Below, in pieces: positions 11,034 to 22,032 of a DNA stretch of 64,000 nucleotides. Each line of letters begins with the position of its first letter. Positions within the stretch are counted from its first letter, which is position 1. The notes under the pieces are model-generated. The model was not told the origin of the DNA and searched no databases. It worked only from the letters and a program-made list of their open reading frames with translations. The stretch covers positions 19,860,527 through 19,924,526 of the forward strand of contig OX485808.1 of assembly GCA_950295325.1 (NCBI GenBank). Reading direction: 5' to 3'. The stretch comes from Polytrichum commune. Taxonomy: Eukaryota; Streptophyta; Polytrichopsida; Polytrichales; Polytrichaceae. The translations under genes and the position numbers were made by a program.

Positions 11034-14000
11034 TATCATTCAAATATATATTGAAATTTAAAAATACAATGGGTGTTTCATTTTATATTAATAATTGTGA
11101 ATGATACTCTAAATCTCTTCTTCAGAATAAAGCTCCTATGAAGACAATTCTAAAACCACTCCAATCTCGCTAGTCTTGGTGTTGCTTGTGTTAGGTTGAG
11201 TTAGCAACGTGATAGCATTGTTTCTTTGTGCCAAGGTTGTTGCTTCATTACGGGCCATCCTTGGAATTTGTTCCTATATCACATTGGTTAGTGTTGGACA
11301 CCCACTTCTTTGAGTTGGGCCCCCACCACTATTACCAAGGTGAAGGGGATCTAATTAGATATGAACCCCATAGATCAATAAATTACAGATTTTCTTCTTC
11401 TTAGTTTACTATAAAATATTCTTGAACAAGGGCATGATTCTATAAATGCTAAAATTACTCAAAGATGGAGTTCTCTATAACATGGCAACAAATAATTGAG
11501 GGGGGGGGGGAGTGTTAAGTTTGTGTTGGATGGATGAAAGTATGCTTATATGCGATAATCCCTCTCGGGTTCTGATAACTTCACTTATATGTGCAATTAG
11601 GTTTCCTTTGCCAATAAATTTACTGCAACTAGATTTACAAATAATCACTATTAGTGTGATCCATGTGATAAGCTCAATGGAATACATGGAACTGGCCTTA
11701 ATCATCTTTTCTAATTTCTTCCTCACCAACAATTCAAATCGAGGATTAATTTGCTATTGTCTTTGTCTTACTGGATTTGACTTGGAAATCAAAGGGATAG
11801 AATGACTTGCAACTTCAATTAGTATCCTCTTCCATAAATCCTCATACAACCAATCAAACATGTCAAGAAATTATTTTATCAATCTTTTTAGGCCCTTCAC
11901 TTGTTCATCATACAATTGTTTGTCCACCTTGTTGTATTTCGGATCCTCTCTATCGTTCGGCACATGAGATGCCTCATTTGGAATATGATTCCAATCTTTT
12001 ACCACCCCTTGGAGATTTTTGGTCACCACATTCGTTCATATAGGAAACTTTATGAATCTAGAAGAAGGGCTACCTTGATCCACATAAAAAAAAGTTATTT
12101 TTCCATGTATGACATAGGGGGTCGAATACGGTTAGTATACTTCATCTCAGCTAATTCATTTTTCATACTCATGAAGTCATTCACCATGATCACCTCCAAT
12201 TGCAAAATATTTTTTCAAATGAGAATAACATAATTACAATAAAAACATTAATCAATAAGAATCAATGGAAAGAGGTGTACCTATGCTCAAAATAAAGCTC
12301 CAATAATCTAGTATTCAAAGTCAAATTCTTTTACATTGCCAAATGGATATCATATTGACTCCTTTGTTATGGAGTCTTGTAATCTGTTTCCATGAGAGTT
12401 GTTAAAATATGAATTACATATTCATAAAGGGATGAACATATAAAAACAATGATGCAAAAACAATTTGCAAATTTTTTGTTTGCGGGATTTTCCATTAACA
12501 ATTTTTATGCATGATTCTTCACATGCTTGGTTGACACATTTGCTAAGAACCTTTGCTATTGTGCCTTTCACACTTAAATCATTGGGACACATTAATGACA
12601 AGGAGTTCCCAGCATGGTTGCCAAAATGATGAATACCATAAGTCGTTCCTTTGTAATAAGCTAGGTAGACTTTCAATGCAACATCATGTTAATTTAAAAT
12701 CGCTTGAACGTGAGAACAACTAAGATGGAGTGAGCTTTTAGATGTTTGTCAACATCCTAAAGTTCCATCCATATCTTTTAGAACTAAAGTATGTCAATCG
12801 ATATCATTAATTGTAGGTGACAAAAAAAACTCTCCGAGAGCTTTAATTAAGTTTCCCAAAAAAATGTCAAATTCATAATTCATTTTATGATTTCTATGAT
12901 ATATAATTTCTTCAACATCAAATCATACATTCATATGGTTGTGTTCATTTTACATAATTGTCATTATAAAGTAAGTTATTTTGCATAAAATCAAATCACT
13001 TCTTTGATAAGCTATAGCAGTAGTGAGAATTGAATGTCAATATTTTAAATAGAAATGTATGTTCTTGTATCTTTCTTCTTTAAGCTCAAATGTTACAACT
13101 ATGATTCTTGTAAGTGTATGAAGAATGTATATGATAAGTTTAACCACATTGACATAATTGTGACTACAATACTTCTCATACTTAATAATATATCATCATA
13201 GATCATCTCATTGATAATGTAATAACCAAAATATGCTTTGGTTGTTGTTTTACAAAGCACAAGCTAAAATTCTTTAGTTTATGAACAATGAATTTCAACA
13301 CTTCTTTTTGAGGAGTTCAATCATAAGTGTTCCTTTATGAACAGAAGAATAGACTTGATCTTAATTCTATCAAGTTATTGATGAGAGTTAAGGTTTGATT
13401 CAACATCACTTTGTTCTCAATGTTCCATTAATTCTTCAAAGTCTTAAGCGCTTCAATCTTATCCTTACACTGCTCTTTTGGGTGTTTGTTCAAAAGAGGC
13501 TACTTTCCTTTGAATTGACAAATCAGTCGAGTATCACAACATCCAATAACTCACAAAGGATTGAGAAAGAAGAGCTAACAATTATTGAGTATAAAGAAAT
13601 TGTTTGTGTATTGAGAAGGATGCCTCGAAGAAGGTGATATATAAGATAAGCTCAGGTGTTGTTTGAAACTCCATCTTAAGATAACTTCGTTGTTATGGAA
13701 AGAGGTCTTTCTCCCAAGAACATCATCCTATATATAGTCTTCTACTATAAACCCAAATTTATATTTTATGTGGTCACTATCTTCTTCTTCCTAGATATTA
13801 GCTTATCTATAACATTTGTACATGGGAGCCTTCTCAAACGGTTATAATTGTCAAGCTCCTCAAATGTTCATATTCTAAGTTTTAACCATATCTATGTGGT
13901 GGTTACATATGAACATAGGTAAAACATTTTTTGAGAATGAACCCAATTCTCACGACATAATTGTAGTGAAAAATTAAAATGATATGAGTTGGCAAAAATC

Positions 14001-14365
14001 CTCAATTTGTATACTAATCACTAGTCTTATATTCTTCTTCCTTTATGGCCTAAATTATCCCCATTATTTGTTCTTCCAAATGATGGCATTAATGTTCATA
14101 ATTTTCCTTGTAATCTTTGAGATTTTTCTTATTAATGCCACTGCCTACCCTCGCCCTGTGGATTGTTTATCTTATAACCATGCTTCTTCCTCTTAATTCC
14201 ACGGCCGAGTGCCTATTTCACTGGCAGAATGCCTAATTCCATGGACGCCTTCCCCTTCACTCCAATGTGTTATGTTCAGCTTCCTCCTGGTCATTGTGTA
14301 TTCCGGAGTACTAAATCTTGCTCCAACATGCTTGGTTGCCTTGCTTGGATCTCTCTTGTATCCTC
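11034..14365. other. AT-rich intergenic DNA, possible faint coding relic
   Basis: No gene is supported. A minus-strand frame at about 11870-12060 reads for some 60 residues (ending LYDEQVKGLKRLIK) and could be an eroded retrotransposon gag piece, but I cannot identify it. An 11-bp poly(G) run lies at 11500-11510. Other short frames are AT-rich noise. Confidence 0.4.
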
Positions 14366-14700
14366 TTAATAACCAATAACTCTTACAATCCAGGATAAGT
14401 TGTGGTTTGTTGCTACCTGGAGGTGTGAAGCTTGTGGTTCCATTTTCTTGCTTCAAGTGCAATCTCTAACCTTTACATCAAGTTTTTGTCTCATCAATTG
14501 TTTGTAGTGACACAAGGTCTATGCTATCAAGGGAGCTAGATTTCAACCTATGAAAGTTCTTCTCTGCAACTCTTTGCATTGTTTGGTAGTCTTTATATAT
14601 GGCCTTCTTGGTCTTACTCATGTGCACTTGTATGTTTATCTCGTGATTCTTCACGCTAACCTTCAAGGTCATATCCAAGATTGTAAGAGTTATTGGTTAA
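14366..14700. repeat. 335-bp inverted-repeat structure
   Basis: Arms of about 26 bp (14366-14395 and 14673-14700) share CCAATAACTCTTACAATC in inverted orientation, with an insertion of a few bases near one tip. It may be a MITE, but no clean target duplication can be fixed. It lies directly upstream of the copia fragment. Confidence 0.5.
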
Positions 14701-14741
14701 TCCGCTAAACTTGATTGTTGTCTTGAAGAATCCCACATTTC

Positions 14742-15660
14742 AACTACGGTCAACATGACTGGCTCCACAACAAAAATTCTCATGAAGCAACTTCTTAACA
14801 ATGCATTCTTGTTATGAGGCGGGCTCCAATTCCATTAAATTTTATGTTTATGTGCCCAATTTGCAAGAAAATTTGCTATCGGTGAGCAAATTTTTGTCGA
14901 ATGAGTTGAAAGTGCAATTCAACCTAAATGAATGTATTGTGAAAAGCGGGGATGGAGAGGTGAATGCAATAGGCCTACATAAAGGAAATTTGTATGAAAT
15001 ACAACTTTCAAAGGTCTATAGAGTAGATGTGGCCAATTTGGCACAATCATTGGTGAAAGGCCGTGCACATGAGCTTGGGCATCGTTGGCTTGAGCATTTG
15101 AATGTGAAGTGTATGTATGCACCTTCAAAACTCTATAAGTGAGTTGAACATTGGCAAAGTTCTTTGTCACACATTTTCGTCGATTTATGGAGGATCTATT
15201 GAGGGTAAACAACTAAGGACGGCATATACAAACGTTGGAAAAAGGCGAGCAAATACGCCTTTGGAGATAACACATTTGGACATGTTTGGCTACATGGGAG
15301 ATGTTGTTTTTATAGACGTTAGTACGAGTAGTTGGAGTGAATTGGAAATGCGTCGCAGTGGGAGAAATGAGGCTCCCAAGATAATTGGGATGGCCAAATC
15401 TTCCAAATCACCTTCATTTGAGATTGAGGAGCGTGAGGAGCAAGTTGGAGACAAACTAATTGCATTTCAAAAACCACAAGGAGGACCAACAAGCAAAATG
15501 TGTTCTTCAACACCACCACCTCGAGACAATTGTATTGATTGAATGCAACCAAGTTTCCATATTGATGGAGAGGGGCAACCTTTAGAGGAGCAAGGCTTAC
15601 AAGGTTGTGATGGATATTTGGAGAATGATGGAAGAACCACATAATGCACCAATATGATGT
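14742..15660 (+). pseudogene. Ty1/copia polyprotein fragment (pre-integrase and integrase start)
   Basis: The frame begins near a copia-type NMTGS motif (compare HMTG at the protease end). It runs through VPNLQENLLSVSKF and DGEVNAIGLHKGNLYEIQL to HRWLEHLNVK, the GAG-pre-integrase module (14801-15142). After a frameshift the next frame (15117-15542) has GKQLRT and TPLEITHLDMFG, the start of the integrase core. It then joins RRSGRNEAPKI, which normally lies between integrase and reverse transcriptase. The catalytic integrase core is therefore deleted, and gag, RT and RNase H are absent. It is a dead, internally deleted copy. Assignment to copia is firm; the family is not identified. Confidence 0.85.
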
Positions 15661-15808
15661 AGAAAGGGCAAAGCGCATCCTTGAATGATTATTTGAAGTT
15701 ATTTTGAAACTATGTCATTTGAGAATATGCTAATTGCGAATGATATGAAAAACACTCATTATCAAGGTGAATGAATTCACATTCCTTTGACTACTCACAA
15801 AGTGGGAG

Positions 15809-16590
15809 TGTGGAAGGTAGAGCATTAGGTTGCTCGTAGTCATAGGATAGTGTTTGTTAGAGATTTAAGAGTGAATAAGGTTTGAATAAACTCATATGGT
15901 TTGTGGAAAAGTGGAACTTGAGATATCCCATATTCATTGTATGAACCAAAGAGGAAAATACAATAAAGGACAAGGCAAGGGCTGGAGGTGGTCATCTCAC
16001 TCCAAGCATTGTTCACATGCCTTTGTGTGTTTGCTTATGCAATCAAATCTCTAGTACTATTGTGCTTCAATACCGCACTCCGCCACTCTAGAGAATTAGG
16101 TGATTCAAGACCACCTTGATGTACTTTCAAACCCATTAGCCTTTTCGACTTCCTGGACTTTAAAATCAATTTCATTTCATTACAATATTGGGGGACGTTC
16201 CAACCTTTTTTTTTTTTTTTTTTTTTCAATAGCATTTTTAGACTCAAGGGGCACTCAGCTACACTAATTAATGGGGTGTTCTCCCATCCCACACACACAT
16301 ACATTTGACTTCACAATAAATATATAGATCCAAGAGGGTATACTTTAATGCAATAGATAGGTTAGTATACGACAAGGTGACGCCTCCATCTCATGGACGG
16401 TGTGGGTACTCCACAAAGCTCCTAGCTCCTATCAATAACCTTGCATAAGGAAGGGATTGCAAGTTTTCTTCACCTTAGGGTCCTTTTGTACTCTTTTTAC
16501 TTGGTGAGTCCTTGCTATGGTGTTTAGCCTAGATCCTACAACTAAAGGGTTGTCATCTCAGATACCCCAGCTAGTCCTCCGCTAGATGTT
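15809..16590 (+). mobile_element. Possible copia LTR
   Basis: A purine-rich tract (AAAGTGGGAG, 15799-15808) is followed by TG, as expected for a polypurine tract and LTR start. TGGCATCAAAGAC at 16597-16609 resembles the initiator-tRNA(Met) primer-binding site of copia elements. The interval between them is of LTR size. I cannot find a second LTR for comparison, and a CA end is unclear. Confidence 0.35.
16206..16226. repeat. Poly(T) run, 21 bp
   Basis: Uninterrupted T run, one of few long A/T homopolymers compared with many G/C runs in the window. Confidence 0.95.
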
Positions 16591-16703
16591 GGAACCTGGC
16601 ATCAAAGACTATTTACATAATAACGAGAAATAGCAAGTTGTGGTTGTAGTGGGTGAGCACCCAACAAGGTCGATTGTACCATCCATGTCAATGGTATTAA
16701 CTA

Positions 16704-17074
16704 CACTAAATATGATAGTTAGTGTCATATGGTATTTTATGCCACTATGGTAACGTTTTGGATGACACATCTTATGAATAATTGAACAAATATTGTCATG
16801 GATGATGGAAGAGTTCATCCATTGGCCAAAACCCTACCTTCTCTTGTCAGCAACTTGTGATGAAATATTGTCATGGATGATTGAAATTTGGATGAATAAT
16901 CACTTGGTAAGTGACGGTAATTGTAACACTGTGAATCTATAATAATCCATAAAATTACAAGGAATGACAAATATTGTTGGGTTAACATTTAGTGTTGGTG
17001 ACATTGCACCGCGGTTTACAATTAGTATTGAGCAAGACAATTAGAATTGGTGTCACTAAATATCATATTTACTG
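16704..17074 (-). mobile_element. TA-target MITE family M1, copy A
   Basis: 371 bp flanked by TA (16702-16703, 17075-17076). Its ends are near copies of CACTAAATATGGTATTTAGT, a TIR that is itself palindromic. The interior is the reverse complement of copies B (19899-20244) and C (60516-60913), with shared internal blocks such as GTTGCTGACAA and CAATATTTCATC. It is non-coding and probably moved by a Tc1/mariner-type transposase. Confidence 0.85.
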
Positions 17075-17076
17075 TA

Positions 17077-17367
17077 GATATTGGAATGAGGCGGAGTCCC
17101 ATTAACAAGCTAACATGCACTCTATATCCAAAGTAAACATCGGAGCAACAAGTTGAACATGTATTGGCGACTCATAATGTTGCCTTGGGTTTGAGGGATT
17201 GGGTTGCATCCGATGTTAACAACCTTGGTTAATATCCAGTGTTAGTGAAAGTGCAATTGGCATGACAAGTGGCATTGTGTAATGCACACCCTTGGCAACG
17301 GTGGTGCCATATGACATATTCACAACATATTTCTATTAATTCACTTTATAATATATTATGTATTTTA
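17077..17367. other. Spacer between MITE M1-A and the IS630-like element
   Basis: 290 bp of unassigned sequence. It shows no similarity to the corresponding right-hand spacer at 19702-19898. Confidence 0.5.
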
Positions 17368-17614
17368 TTCCATCGGTAAGATGAATCTATAGAAGTGCAA
17401 ACTCAATTTCATGATTTTACAAACCAATTTAGGATTATGTTCTATCAGTTTCATTTGAATCACAAACCAAGTTCACTATATAGACAACCAAATTAACTAA
17501 ACTTCCAATCAACTTCACTACATGTTGTGAACTTCATGATTTGGTACCCATATTCACAACTTTACAAAATTGATTTTATGAATTGTATACTCTTAATTTA
17601 CAAAGAATGGTACA

Positions 17615-18560
17615 TCATGTATAAGGTTCTCCTAATCGCTCCCCACGACTAGCTCTACCAAAATTTATATTGACCTTGCTTATCCAACCTTGGACCATGT
17701 CTGTAGTGATTGTTTGTGCACCATCATTAATGTGACCTAAACATGTTTGGAGATCATTTAGTTGGGCATATCTTTTGATGTGTCCATTCTGCAGCATTGA
17801 GAAATGGACAATATGATGGCAAACAGAAGCAGGTGTGTCCAACATCTTCAAAAGCTTGTGGTATTTTACAAAATTTGTGAAATGGGACATTGTCCATGAA
17901 CCTTTGTCTACCAAGGCTAGGAATGACCTTGGCATGAATGAACTCTAAGAACTTGTTTGAATTGTAGGCACCGAGTGTGACATTGTGTGCAATGACAACT
18001 TCACGACCAACTGCAACCACCAAAGATAAATTTCGTCCCCTTTGAGTTGGACGAGTTCGTTGGCATCTTTGTCCTCGACGAGCCATTCCAAATCGATGCG
18101 TCAAGTGTAAATTGAAACCAACCTCATCCACATATACAACATCAACCATATTGTCACTAAGCTCTAAATTTTTTTGACACCACTCTATATGCTCTCTAAG
18201 ATGCTATTCATTGTTATAATCATTTGGTACATAGTGCATCAACTTGAGGGTAAATCCAGCTTGACTTTGAATGGCTTTGGAAATACAACTACTATATACA
18301 AGGCGTGGGACTTGAAAAACTTCATTTAGCTGGCGATGACGAGATTCGACAATGATGTTTGGATCTACATGAAGCCTCTCTACAAACCATTGCATGTGTT
18401 GGTCTTGTAAAATTGGATAGCGAACACCACCTTTGTGTTTGGGCACTAATTGACCATTTTCATCAAAAACCTCGGCTATGCTCTTGATAGTTTTGTAAGG
18501 ATAACTGTCAAGTTTACTTGTATCAACATAAGAAAAACCTTTATTAAAAATAAAATATAT
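17615..18560 (-). pseudogene. DD34E transposase of element E1 (broken)
   Basis: Reading from about 18536 downwards, the frame begins SYVDTSKLDSYPYKTI and runs through a helix-turn-helix-like part (about 18240-18400). A single in-frame TAG follows at 18204-18206. The catalytic domain then has VYVDEVGFN (first Asp), MDNVPFHK (second Asp) and LPSYCPFLNAAEW (Glu), with 34 residues between the last two acids, the IS630/Tc1 pattern. Just after AAEW a frameshift with a small loss moves the remainder into another frame, ending ERLGEPYT-stop at 17615. The N-terminus is unclear; an AG acceptor-like site at about 18541 leaves room for an upstream exon. All three catalytic residues remain, so inactivation is recent in form. 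Cut-and-paste transposition of E1 is the inferred role. Confidence 0.85.
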
Positions 18561-19176
18561 GATTCATGAGTGTAGTACATAATCTATGCAGTTATATCTA
18601 CACGGATGACTAGGCATAGCGATTGAGTTGAACTAGTTTAATTCTCTAATAAATGTGTAAGCAAATTGAGACTAAGTGTACCATCAATTTCTAGAAGTGT
18701 AAAATCTACCACATGCACAATCTCCATGCGGAAAATTCTCAATGGCAAATTGGACCTTATATGTTAGATGCAATTCACGTTGCAATGGTTTTTAAACACA
18801 TACTATAGCAGAGAACCCTCCTTACTGAATGGCTTCGGCCATCCGAGATCAACTAAGGTGGAAAAATACTCCTACAACCACTACCTTTAAGAGACACATA
18901 GACAAAGCAGTTCAAACATCTTTCCTTTATGGCAAATTCTTGTCATTGCTTGATAACATTGCCGTATCCAATCTAATGATAAAGAATCAACTACCATAAG
19001 TCGAACCTATCCAATTTAGAGGGAGACTATTGCATAGACTAAACTACAGACACCAACAATCTCCAACAAGAATTTGTGGCAACCAAGTTCTCAACGGTTG
19101 ATCTAAATGTTGTGTGTCCGCAGCAAAATATTTAAAGGAACATTACAAGCAAGTGGATAGTCTTTATTTCTCAAAT

Positions 19177-19180
<4 letters not shown>

Positions 19181-19210
<30 letters not shown>
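19181..19210. repeat. (CT)n microsatellite
   Basis: About 15 CT units inside element E1. Confidence 0.95.
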
Positions 19211-19213
<3 letters not shown>

Positions 19214-19898
19214 TGCCTACACAAAACTCGATGCGTCTTTTGGAAGGAATTCAACTATGATTGAGGTGATCCTGCACTAACGGTTGCGACCTACATTGCT
19301 CCAAATCAATTCTCTTATCAAACCTAGTACATAGACTTTCACCAACAACCGGATTTTGTGAAACAAGAAGACAAAGAATGCAAACTGAAAGGGCAAAGAA
19401 TGCCAAATGAGGAGGCAAGAAGTTGAGGAATTGAGAATATGAGGACCACTAGGTTTGGAAGATTTATAAAATTGGTTTGGAGGATTCATGAAGTTGTTAG
19501 AGGTAAAGGTCCACTATCATGAAATTGAGGGGTGCCACATGTCAAGTTAGTTTAGAAGAATCATGAACTAATTTACTAATTTAGAAGGATCGTGAAATTG
19601 GTAGAAAACTCTGGTAAGATGGGTTACAAGGTTCATGAAATAGCTTGGAACCTTCATGAAATTCGAATTTGCACTTCCGCGAAGTCACCTTACCAAAGGA
19701 GCATTTTGAACACAATATTTTTCAAGTCCAATGATTGAGCGGTTTGATGCACACCAATGACAAGAATAGTGCTAAGTCGCAAATATACAAGATTCACTAA
19801 AATAATGAACTACGCAATATAGGTACATCTCATTGAACATAAAATTGTATTTTGTGGAACCCACCAACATAAACCACTTTTTTCACAGGCAAACACTA

Positions 19899-20244
19899 CA
19901 TTAAATATGGTATTTAGTGTCACCAATTCTAATTGTCTTGCTAAATACCAATTGTAAACCAAGGTGTAGTGTCACCAACACTAAATGCTAACCAAACATA
20001 TTTTGTCATTCCTTGTATTTTTTGGGGATGAATATAGATTTAGAGTGATTATTCATCCAAATTTCAATCATCCATCACAATATTTCATCACAAGTTGCTG
20101 ACAAAAGAAGGCAGGGTTTTGGCTAATGCATGAACTCATCCATCATCCATAACAATATTTGTTCACTTATTTGTAAGAATTGCCATCCGAATAGTTACCA
20201 TAGTGACCTAAAATACCATATGGTACTAAATATCATATTTAGCC
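19899..20244 (+). mobile_element. TA-target MITE family M1, copy B
   Basis: 346 bp flanked by TA (19897-19898, 20245-20246). It is inverted relative to copy A and in the same orientation as copy C. It holds a GGGG at about 20028 where copy C has a 12-bp G run. A further M1-type end lies alone at about 20346-20374. Confidence 0.85.
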
Positions 20245-20246
20245 TA

Positions 20247-21120
20247 GTAATATGTTTTAATTAATATTCATTGTCATCCACATTAATTGAAAAACTCGGA
20301 TGATTCAAATTGGCTCTAGTCCACACGATCTAGAAATATGGTGTACTTACACTAAATATGGTATTTAATGTAGGGCATGTTGGTTTTGAGCCTTGACTTA
20401 ATGTGGGCCCAAACAAGTGCTTTGCAACTTCTTGAAGGTTAGACAATCATTAAGGACACATACATATTTATAGTAACTGCACATGGTTAGATGTTGCAAT
20501 GAATTTGAGAAATAAGCAGGTGTGGGAGATGTGAAAGGCCACAACGTCTATGCAATCGGTTTAGGGAGGCAAACGTGTTCTTTAAAAAAATGGATTGGGA
20601 TTCATGTCTCCTAAAATAGAAGACATGTTATTCATGTTGGACAATTTTTCTTCATACTATGCAAGGTTAAGGCTAGAAAGAACTTTATTTTGGGAAAATG
20701 TTATGGGCCAACATATAGTAAGCAAGTGTGATTCCACGAGGTCTGCATTTTTGGCATGCAACTACTGTGGGTAATTATTTGGAGTTATGTGACGCTATCA
20801 CTCATACTTTAAATTCAACCTTTTATGAACGTATTATCGAGAGGCCATATGCACATCATTGCGCACAAGATAATCAACATAAGTCGAATTTGCCTTGCCT
20901 ACATTTTGTATCGTAGAAGTCATAGTTGATCTTCAAAGGATTACACCATTTATAGCCACCCCATCGGTTGGGCACTTGTAGCATCCCATACCAGAATCAT
21001 ATTCCACCATTGCAAATGTAGATCAACAAACATGAAGACTCTCTATATGCTTCTGTTTGCCACTGTGGGTTCTCAAGGTTAATATGTAAGGTATGGTGAC
21101 ATGCTTGTTTTTCCATTTAC
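20247..21120. other. Intergenic DNA, no gene seen
   Basis: Apart from the lone M1 end at about 20346-20374 nothing is recognised. A 62-codon plus-strand frame (20728-20916) has no recognisable motif. Confidence 0.5.
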
Positions 21121-21387
21121 AATAAATAAAGACATAAATAAATAAAAATATCCAACGTCGGGCAATCCGACGTGAATATGAGCCCGTTGACTCTACCCTG
21201 CTCAAGAATCCTCGTGGTGCAAGGTGGGGTTCACTACCTACCTTGCGATGGGTGGGCTCTTGGCTTCCTACCTACCTTGCTAGTTTTTTCCGTCACATAG
21301 AGAAAAGATTTCACAGCGGGAATCGAACCACCAACCACTCCATTCGGAAACGGGTGGTACCTCTCCACTATCACCCAGTAGTTTAGG
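21121..21387 (-). mobile_element. tRNA-derived SINE
   Basis: On the minus strand a tRNA-like head starts near 21387. It has an A-box-like GGGTGATAGTGG (21365-21376) and a B-box GGTTCGATTCC (21319-21329), the internal promoter of RNA polymerase III. A body of about 170 bp follows and ends in a TTTAT-rich tail near 21121. The head is shared with 53958-54041. It cannot be a working tRNA: the acceptor ends do not pair and the body continues. Plant SINEs have this layout. Confidence 0.7.
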
Positions 21388-21434
21388 ATCATCTCGGACC
21401 ACAGTTACAATAACAACATAACAAAGTGTATTAC

Positions 21435-22032
21435 CCGAGGTTTATTCTTGTAAATCTTGCTTGAGCCAATGTTCTCATATCTGTATGTAATTTCTTTACT
21501 AGAAATCCCTGCCAAGTCATACTTGGGTAGTAATAACAAACTGGTTATATACAATGCCACAACTGTACCACCATACCTTACAAATTTCAAATAAATATTG
21601 AGATACAAAAGACATTTGTTTTCTCTAAGTCACTCGATACAAGAACGCAGAACTCCGAATCACAACCCAAACTATCTGTTCGCACGAAGATGGTGACCGA
21701 AACTCATTCACGGTCGTGTACGATTCCTAAAATCTATCGAACCAAAAACAAGGCACCAAAACAACTCAACTGTCAATCAATCGTTTTCGCTTCGTACGAG
21801 TCACCTCATCGCCAGTGAGTGAGTGAGTGAGGGAGCCAGCCAGCCATTCTGCGATGTGGAAACTATCACTTCCGCAATGAGGGGCCGCCGAAATCCTCAA
21901 CATTCTTGAGGCCACCCAGTCAGAACGTCCGTCCGTCCGATGATCGATCCTGCCGACTCTGAGTGGACAGAAAGTGGTCAGATCGATCCTACAGATTGGT
22001 TTCGTCGCAACCTGAAAGCAGCACGTCGCCAT
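21435..22032 (-). CDS. Weak candidate: 5' exons of a plastid-targeted protein
   Basis: On the minus strand ATG at 22032 opens an 88-codon frame in a GC-richer patch. The first 50 residues are rich in Ser, Arg, Ala and Thr and lead to RMLRISAAP, which looks like a plastid transit peptide with cleavage near ISAAP (inference). A second open block at about 21435-21576 is bounded by an acceptor-like TAAG and a donor-like GTAATA. It reads YGGTVVALYITSLLLLPKY, a possible membrane span, then a polar stretch. No donor that joins the two in phase could be fixed, and I do not recognise the family. An upstream mini-frame (about 22196-22125) is Ser/Ala-rich. It could be a real gene 5' end, a fragment or chance. 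Confidence 0.25.

Larger units (their letters stand above)
17368..19701 (-). mobile_element. Tc1/IS630-like DNA transposon E1, decayed
   Basis: The 2.33-kb element carries imperfect inverted ends of about 45 bp (consensus CTCCTTTGGTAAG at the tip, then AAGTGCAAACTCAATTTCAT). TA lies at the left flank (17366-17367) and CA at the right, perhaps a mutated TA. Many TTCATGA/TCATGAA copies occur in the subterminal 300 bp of each side. It contains the broken DD34E transposase on the minus strand and a (CT)n run at 19181-19210. Elements at 33050-34095, 34102-34451 and 38133-39056 share its ends and are non-autonomous relatives. Confidence 0.85.

Noticed and set aside
16702-20246. M1-A and M1-B as the long terminal inverted repeats of one large transposon
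   Set aside because: M1-C exists alone with complete TA-flanked ends, E1 has its own TIRs, and the spacers on the two sides are unrelated.
21319-21376. tRNA gene on the minus strand
   Set aside because: A and B boxes are present but acceptor, D and anticodon stems do not pair and the sequence continues as a SINE body; a second copy of the head supports a SINE.
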